In this document: piece by piece, positions 4,826 to 5,616 of the stretch
Layout: every line of letters starts with the position of its first letter
Position numbering within the stretch: position 1 is the stretch's first letter
NCBI GenBank assembly: GCA_964647745.1
Contig: CAZYJG010000082.1
Span: 1 to 5,616 of the forward strand
Length of the DNA: 5,616 bases
Direction of reading: 5' to 3'
Source: Thiopontia sp964647745
Lineage (GTDB): Bacteria > Pseudomonadota > Gammaproteobacteria > GCF-002020875
Translations under genes and position numbers: made by a program
The notes under the pieces: generated by a model
What the model saw: only the letters and a program-made list of their open reading frames with translations
Told to the model about the DNA's origin: nothing
Database searches by the model: none

Positions 4826-5616
4826 ATGAAATTCATCAAAACTCACCAGGATGGGCTGGCACGCAGGGGGCAACTGAGCTTCGAGCGCGGGACGGTCGAG
4901 ACCCCGGCCTTTATGCCGGTCGGTACCTACGGCACGGTCAAGGCGATGACCCCGGAAGAGCTGGAGGGGATGGGGGCCGAGATCATCCTCGGCAACACCT
5001 TCCATCTGATGCTGCGTCCCGGGACCGAGGTGATTGGAGCACATGGTGATCTCCATGACTTCATGCACTGGGAGCGCCCCATCCTGACTGACTCTGGCGG
5101 ATTCCAGGTCTTCAGTCTGGGGGAGATGCGCAAGATCACGGAGCAGGGGGTCCACTTTCGTTCACCGGTCAACGGCAGCAAGGTCTTTCTCGGGCCGGAG
5201 GAGGCGATCGCAGTGCAGCATGCACTGGGCTCCGATGTTGTGATGGTCTTCGATGAGTGCACCCCCTATCCGGCAGATGAACGGTCGGCACGTGAGTCGA
5301 TGGAGCTTTCGATGCGCTGGTCGATTCGCTGCAAGGAGGCGCACGGGGATTCAGCCAGTGCCCTCTTCGGGATTGTGCAGGGGGGGATGTATCCGGAGTT
5401 GCGTTCCGAATCCCTCGCCCATCTGCAGCAGACCGGTTTCGATGGCTATGCCATTGGCGGCCTTTCGGTGGGGGAGCCCAAGGAGGAGATGATCCGGGTT
5501 CTCGACCACCTCTCCACAGAGATGCCAGAGGATCACCCCCGCTATCTGATGGGGGTGGGCAGGCCAGAGGATATTGTCGAGGCAGTATTGCGTGGGGTGG
5601 ACATGTTTGACTGTGT
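4826..5616 (+). CDS. tgt: tRNA-guanine transglycosylase, 3' end beyond the window
   Basis: The frame is open to the right edge: 263 complete codons of about 375. The enzyme exchanges guanine 34 for preQ1 in tRNAs with GUN anticodons, the step before QueA. Visible family blocks are FMPVGTYGTVKAMTPEEL (29-46), ILGNTFHL (54-61), TDSGGFQVFSLGE (88-100) with catalytic Asp89, MVFDECTPYPA (140-150) with substrate-binding Asp143, FGIVQGGMY (181-189), GFDGYAIGGLSVGEP (204-218) and YLMGVGRPEDIVE (240-252). The last visible residues, MFDC, carry the nucleophilic Asp at 262 (Asp264 in E. coli). The zinc-binding C-terminal part lies outside. ATG 4826 fits the family N-terminus (MKFxxxxxDGxARRG). Its ribosome-binding site is weak (GGA at 4814-4816) and touches the base of the palindrome, which may limit access of ribosomes. 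Confidence 0.97.
   Translation, partial: MKFIKTHQDGLARRGQLSFERGTVETPAFMPVGTYGTVKAMTPEELEGMGAEIILGNTFHLMLRPGTEVIGAHGDLHDFMHWERPILTDSGGFQVFSLGEMRKITEQGVHFRSPVNGSKVFLGPEEAIAVQHALGSDVVMVFDECTPYPADERSARESMELSMRWSIRCKEAHGDSASALFGIVQGGMYPELRSESLAHLQQTGFDGYAIGGLSVGEPKEEMIRVLDHLSTEMPEDHPRYLMGVGRPEDIVEAVLRGVDMFDC

Overview
The window reads as chromosomal DNA from a gammaproteobacterium. The endonuclease IV, QueA and Tgt proteins follow their Enterobacteria-type relatives almost motif for motif, and queA-tgt is a classic gammaproteobacterial gene pair. The first gene encodes a secreted Pro/Gly/Tyr/Met-rich repeat protein that resembles sulfur-globule envelope proteins, so a sulfur-oxidising lineage is a reasonable but unproven guess. 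No transposase, integrase, CRISPR array, tRNA or rRNA was seen.

Layout. (1) Positions 1-876, minus strand: a secreted repeat protein gene, followed 8 nt later by the start of a small Cys-rich protein that runs off the left edge. (2) 877-1017: a divergent control region with overlapping -10 candidates and a perfect 9+2+9 inverted repeat. (3) 1018-1413, plus strand: a stand-alone SET-domain protein. (4) 1423-3559, minus strand: nfo (endonuclease IV), then 10 nt later a Glu/Leu/Phe/Val-family dehydrogenase, probably glutamate dehydrogenase. The SET gene and gdhA converge with only 9 nt between their stops. (5) 3560-3635: a short divergent spacer. (6) 3636-5616, plus strand: queA, a 143-nt spacer, then tgt, which is cut by the right edge just after its catalytic Asp.

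How the genes work together. Tgt inserts preQ1 at position 34 of GUN-anticodon tRNAs and QueA converts it to epoxyqueuosine, so these are consecutive steps of queuosine synthesis. Nfo and glutamate dehydrogenase have no obvious functional link despite the tight spacing. The secreted protein and the Cys-rich protein look like one transcription unit of unknown role.

The most striking item is the queA-tgt spacer. A 112-bp imperfect palindrome (4703-4814) fills it and can fold on the plus-strand RNA into about 32 nearly continuous base pairs capped by two small hairpins. Every non-Watson-Crick position in its long helix is a G.U pair on the mRNA strand. It sits between a strong Shine-Dalgarno plus ATG just after queA and the family-type start of tgt. 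Removing exactly the palindrome would join that upstream ATG in frame to tgt. It may be an inserted ERIC-like or MITE-like unit, a structured RNA controlling tgt, or both.
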